NCBI GenBank assembly: GCA_023443705.1
Contig: JAEZTD010000124.1
Location: forward strand, 1 to 6,625
DNA length: 6,625 bases
DNA from: Bacillota bacterium
Lineage (GTDB): Bacteria; Bacillota; Clostridia; Christensenellales; Aristaeellaceae
Direction of reading: 5' to 3'
The translations under genes and the position numbers were made by a program. Below, one piece after another: positions 4,283 through 6,625 of the stretch. The notes beneath the pieces are model-generated. The model was not told where the DNA came from, did not search any database, and saw only the letters and a program-made list of their open reading frames with translations. Position 1 is the stretch's first letter. Every line of letters starts with the position of its first letter.

Positions 4283-6235
4283 ATGACAGGAATGAGCGCA
4301 ATGTTTGAACAGGAATACCTGGAACTGATCGAATACCCGGCGATACTGGCCATGCTGGCAAATTTTACGCGGACGAAGGCCGCCCGGGAGCGGGCGGAGA
4401 ACCTCTCGCCCATGACCGATGCGGGCGCGGTGGAGCGGGCGCAGGCGCTGACCGCCTCCGCCCGGAAGGTGTACGAGGCGATGGGCGAGCCGCCCATCCA
4501 CGCCCTCGCCGGACTGGACGCGCTAAGCGACAAACTGCGGCTGGGGGACATCCTGACCCCGGCGGAGCTGATCGCGCTGGGCGAATTCTTGAACCACTGC
4601 CGCCTGCTCAAAAATTACCTGAAGCGCGCGGTGACGGTGGACGCCCTCGCGCCCGCGCTGGGGCTTAGCGTCGAGCCGCTGGACGACCTCCGCAAGGAGA
4701 TCGAGCGATCGTTCCGGGGCGAGCGGCTGGACGATCGGGCCAGCCCCCGCCTCTTCGCGATCCGCTCCGGGATTGAGCGAACCGCCGCCCGGATCAAGGA
4801 GCGGCTCGCTTCGATGATGCGCGCCCACCCGGAATGGTATCAGGAGACGTTTTACGCCATGCGGGGCAGCCGCTACGCGCTGCCGGTCCGGCGGGAAGCG
4901 GCGAGAAACGTGCGCGGGCAGACGCTGGACGTGTCCGGCAGCGGGCAGACGCTGTTCATCGAGCCGGATGCGGTGGCTTCCCTCCGGGACGAGATCGACG
5001 CGCTGACGGTGGACGAGGCCAACGAGGAGATCCGCATCCTCGCGGAACTGAGCACTTTTGCCGCCGGGGCGCAGGACACAATCCGCGTAAGCCGCGAGAG
5101 CATGGAAAAGGTGGACTACGTGTTCGCCGCCGGCGCGCTGGCGAGCCGCATGAAGTGCGGCGCGGTGGGCCTCTCCCGCGGCTTTGAGCTGCGGCTAGAA
5201 AAAGCGCGCCACCCGCTTCTGGGCGAAGGCGCGGTGCCCCTCAGCCTGACGCTGGGCGGCAGAACCCGGGGCCTCGTCATCACCGGGCCCAACACCGGCG
5301 GCAAGACCGTCTCGATCAAGACGGTGGGGCTGATTTGCGCGATGGCGCTGTCCGGGCTTCAGGTTCCGGCGGAGCGCGCCGCGGTGCCGCTCCTCTCCGG
5401 CATTTACTGCGACATCGGCGACGGCCAGAGCGTCAGCCAGAACCTTTCGACATTCTCCGCCCACATGACGCGGGTGAGCCGCATCCTGACCGCCGCCGGG
5501 CCCCGCGCGCTGGTGCTGCTCGACGAGGTGGGCAGCGGCACCGACCCCCAGGAGGGCATGGGGCTGGCGGTGGCGATCCTCCGGGAGCTGGGCGAGATGA
5601 AGTGCCTTTTGATGGCCACCTCCCACTACCCGGAGCTCAAGCGGTTCGCCGCGGTCACACCGGGCTTTCTCAACGCGCGCATGACCTTCGACCGCGCCAC
5701 GCTGTCGCCCACCTACCACCTGGAGCCGGGCGAGGCGGGTGAGAGCTGCGCGCTGGACATCGCCGCGCGGCTGGGCATGCCCCACCGGCTGATCGAAGCC
5801 GCCCGCGAGGCCGCCTACCCCGGCGGCGCGCCTGCCGTTTCTGCCGCTACGGTATTTGCGGAAGAAAAAATCCCAAAGCCGGAACCGGAACCCGAACCAG
5901 AGCCGCTGCCGGAACCCGCGCCGGAGCCTGTTCCCCTGCCCAAGGCGCAGATTTACGCCCCCGGCGACCGGGTGCGCGTGCCGTTCATGAACTGCTTCGC
6001 GACGGTCGTCCTGCCGCCCAACGCCCGGGGTGAAATGCTCCTGCGCGTCCGGGACAAGAACATTTCGGTCAGCGCCAAGCGGGTCGCGCCGTTTTTGAGC
6101 GGCGATGCGCTCTACCCCGGCGAGGACTACGACCTCGACATCGTGCTCGATACCTGGGAGAACCGCAAAAAGCGCAAGCAGGTTGCGAAAGGCAAGACCG
6201 GCATCAGCGTGGAAACGCGGCCGGGCGAGCGCTGA
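4283..6235 (+). CDS. mutS2: MutS2-family ATPase lacking the Smr domain
   Basis: 650 residues from ATG 4283. ATG 4301 (644 residues) is an equally good or better start, because AGGA (4288-4291) lies 9 bases before it. The lever/core region spans about residues 10-300, with the MutS2-type RYALPVRREAARNVRGQTL and SGSGQTLFIEP (197-228). ATPase motifs are intact: Walker A GPNTGGKT (335-342), STFSAHM (389-395), Walker B VLLDEVGSGTDPQEG (411-425) and the switch histidine H448 in ATSHYPELK. Usual MutS2 proteins have about 780 residues, with a long coiled coil, a KOW-like domain and a C-terminal Smr nuclease. Here the coiled coil is nearly absent, replaced by a Pro/Glu linker (about 530-554). A KOW-like part follows (GDRVRVP from 561), then a basic tail, with no Smr domain. 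Known family role: binding branched DNA or collided ribosomes, anti-recombination. Nuclease activity is not expected here. No promoter is seen in 4222-4282. Confidence 0.93.
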   Translation: MTGMSAMFEQEYLELIEYPAILAMLANFTRTKAARERAENLSPMTDAGAVERAQALTASARKVYEAMGEPPIHALAGLDALSDKLRLGDILTPAELIALGEFLNHCRLLKNYLKRAVTVDALAPALGLSVEPLDDLRKEIERSFRGERLDDRASPRLFAIRSGIERTAARIKERLASMMRAHPEWYQETFYAMRGSRYALPVRREAARNVRGQTLDVSGSGQTLFIEPDAVASLRDEIDALTVDEANEEIRILAELSTFAAGAQDTIRVSRESMEKVDYVFAAGALASRMKCGAVGLSRGFELRLEKARHPLLGEGAVPLSLTLGGRTRGLVITGPNTGGKTVSIKTVGLICAMALSGLQVPAERAAVPLLSGIYCDIGDGQSVSQNLSTFSAHMTRVSRILTAAGPRALVLLDEVGSGTDPQEGMGLAVAILRELGEMKCLLMATSHYPELKRFAAVTPGFLNARMTFDRATLSPTYHLEPGEAGESCALDIAARLGMPHRLIEAAREAAYPGGAPAVSAATVFAEEKIPKPEPEPEPEPLPEPAPEPVPLPKAQIYAPGDRVRVPFMNCFATVVLPPNARGEMLLRVRDKNISVSAKRVAPFLSGDALYPGEDYDLDIVLDTWENRKKRKQVAKGKTGISVETRPGER

Positions 6236-6243
6236 ACCCAGGC

Positions 6244-6425
6244 TGTCAAAATACTGCGTCTTTTTATGCGAAGAGGAAGTCCTGCCTGCGCCTGAAATCC
6301 TCACGGATTTCCGGGCGGCGCACTGACCAAAGGAGTGGACAGCGCCACCAAGTTGCGCACTGGTGGCGCTGTCCCGTTCCCGGCGTACACGCCGCCGGGA
6401 ACGATTGAATCCCTGCGGAGACTTT
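6244..6425 (+). repeat. Structured intergenic repeat, copy 3
   Basis: Third copy, starting 9 bases after the mutS2 stop. The head stem is weak (CAAAA with TTTT around a loop holding CTGCG). Hairpin A: CGCCTGAAATCC (6289-6300) with GGATTTC-C-GGGCG (6305-6317), 12 pairs and one bulged C. Hairpin B: GGACAGCGCCACCA (6337-6350) with TGGTGGCGCTGTCC (6361-6374), 14 perfect pairs. Hairpin C: CGTTCCCGGCG (6375-6385) with CGCCGGGAACG (6393-6403), 11 perfect pairs, loop TACACGC. The tail GATTGAATCCCTGCGGA repeats the CTGCG loop motif. The stem sequences differ from those of copies 1 and 2 while pairing is kept. Confidence 0.87.
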
Positions 6426-6431
6426 GCCCAT

Positions 6432-6480
6432 GGTCTGACTCGCCCCCGGCTGGAGCGCCGGGGGCGAGTCATTGTAGACC
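6432..6480 (+). terminator. Long GC-rich hairpin between mutS2/repeat copy 3 and the HAD gene
   Basis: GACTCGCCCCCGGC (6437-6450) pairs perfectly with GCCGGGGGCGAGTC (6457-6470), loop TGGAGC. An outer stem GGTCT (6432-6436) with AGACC (6476-6480) closes it, leaving ATTGT as a 5-base bulge. It is very stable but has no T-run, so it may be a transcript-end stabiliser or Rho-independent-like stop rather than a canonical terminator. Confidence 0.5.
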
Positions 6481-6512
6481 CTGCGGTTTTTCCGGCGGCG
6501 CGGGCGCGAGGG

Positions 6513-6541
6513 TTGATTTTTAACCCACAATCCCTTAAAAT
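6513..6541 (+). promoter_or_regulatory. Promoter for the HAD-family gene
   Basis: TTGATT (6513-6518), 17-base spacer, TAAAAT (6536-6541). The -10 box lies inside an inverted repeat ATCCC (6530-6534) with GGGAT (6546-6550), next to a palindrome ATGTACAT (6549-6556), which could be an operator. Predicted start near 6548, about 26 bases before the ATG. Confidence 0.55.
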
Positions 6542-6573
6542 GAATGGGATGTACATTCAAAGGAGCGCGCGCC

Positions 6574-6625
6574 ATGCACTTGCCCTACGACGTGGTACTC
6601 TTCGACCTGGACGGCACGCTGACCC
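6574..6625 (+). CDS. HAD-family hydrolase, N-terminus only (partial at 3' end)
   Basis: ATG 6574 follows AAAGGAG (6559-6565) at 8-base spacing. The 17 readable residues begin MHLPYDVVLFDLDGTLT. FDLDGTLT is HAD motif I, with D11 the expected nucleophile and D13 the acid/base. The form is typical of phosphoglycolate-phosphatase/beta-phosphoglucomutase-like subfamily I enzymes, which hydrolyse small phosphorylated metabolites in the cytosol. The cap domain and motifs II-IV are outside the window, so the substrate cannot be assigned. Confidence 0.85.
   Translation, partial: MHLPYDVVLFDLDGTLT

Noticed and set aside
4055..4361. Short open frames on both strands over the structured RNA
   Set aside because: No ribosome sites, low-complexity translations, and they overlap the folded RNA and its terminator.
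5195..6556. 453-codon open frame on the minus strand
   Set aside because: It is antisense to mutS2 and extends over repeat copy 3; its translation is Arg/Gly/Ala-rich low complexity, as expected from GC-rich shadow frames.
1..6625. CRISPR array, tRNA or rRNA gene
   Set aside because: The three repeats are about 180 bp, structured and unevenly spaced, not CRISPR-like; no cloverleaf or rRNA sequence was recognised.

Overview
The window looks like chromosome from a GC-rich, low-copy-number Firmicute, most likely an uncultured gut-type member of the Clostridia (Christensenellales-like). The basis is gene content (carboxyspermidine route, MutS2, prohibitin-like SPFH protein), strong AAGGAGG-type ribosome sites and sigma-A-like promoters. 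This placement is inference; no marker gene is present. Nearly all genes lie on the + strand.

Layout: (1) 1-1405 is the end of a polyamine operon: the C-terminus of a carboxynorspermidine/carboxyspermidine dehydrogenase, then a complete decarboxylase (nspC) 3 bases later. Together they make spermidine-type triamines from a diamine and aspartate semialdehyde. (2) 1411-1594 is the first copy of a structured repeat, followed by a terminator. (3) 1708-2643 encodes a membrane-anchored SPFH/prohibitin-family protein, followed at once by repeat copy 2 (2655-2832). (4) 2917-3069 on the minus strand is a 50-residue membrane protein of the DUF6132 type. (5) 3077-3931 is an AT-rich island with its own strong promoter, a VOC/glyoxalase-fold gene and about 280 bases of non-coding structured sequence. 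It is bracketed by a 19-base direct repeat (17/19 identical), one copy of which covers the start codon of the small membrane protein. (6) 3955-4221 is a strong promoter, a folded RNA of about 230 nt and an intrinsic terminator. (7) 4283-6235 encodes a MutS2-family ATPase that lacks the Smr nuclease domain and carries a Pro/Glu linker instead. (8) 6244-6425 is repeat copy 3, then a long GC hairpin, a promoter and the first 17 codons of a HAD-family phosphatase.

The three most notable items are the following. The first is a family of three 3'-UTR repeats of about 180 bp in the same orientation, each starting 6-12 bases after a stop codon, whose hairpins keep pairing while their sequences change (covariation). 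The second is the independent structured RNA upstream of mutS2. The third is the AT-rich island, whose insertion appears to have separated the DUF6132-type gene from its original ribosome-binding site.
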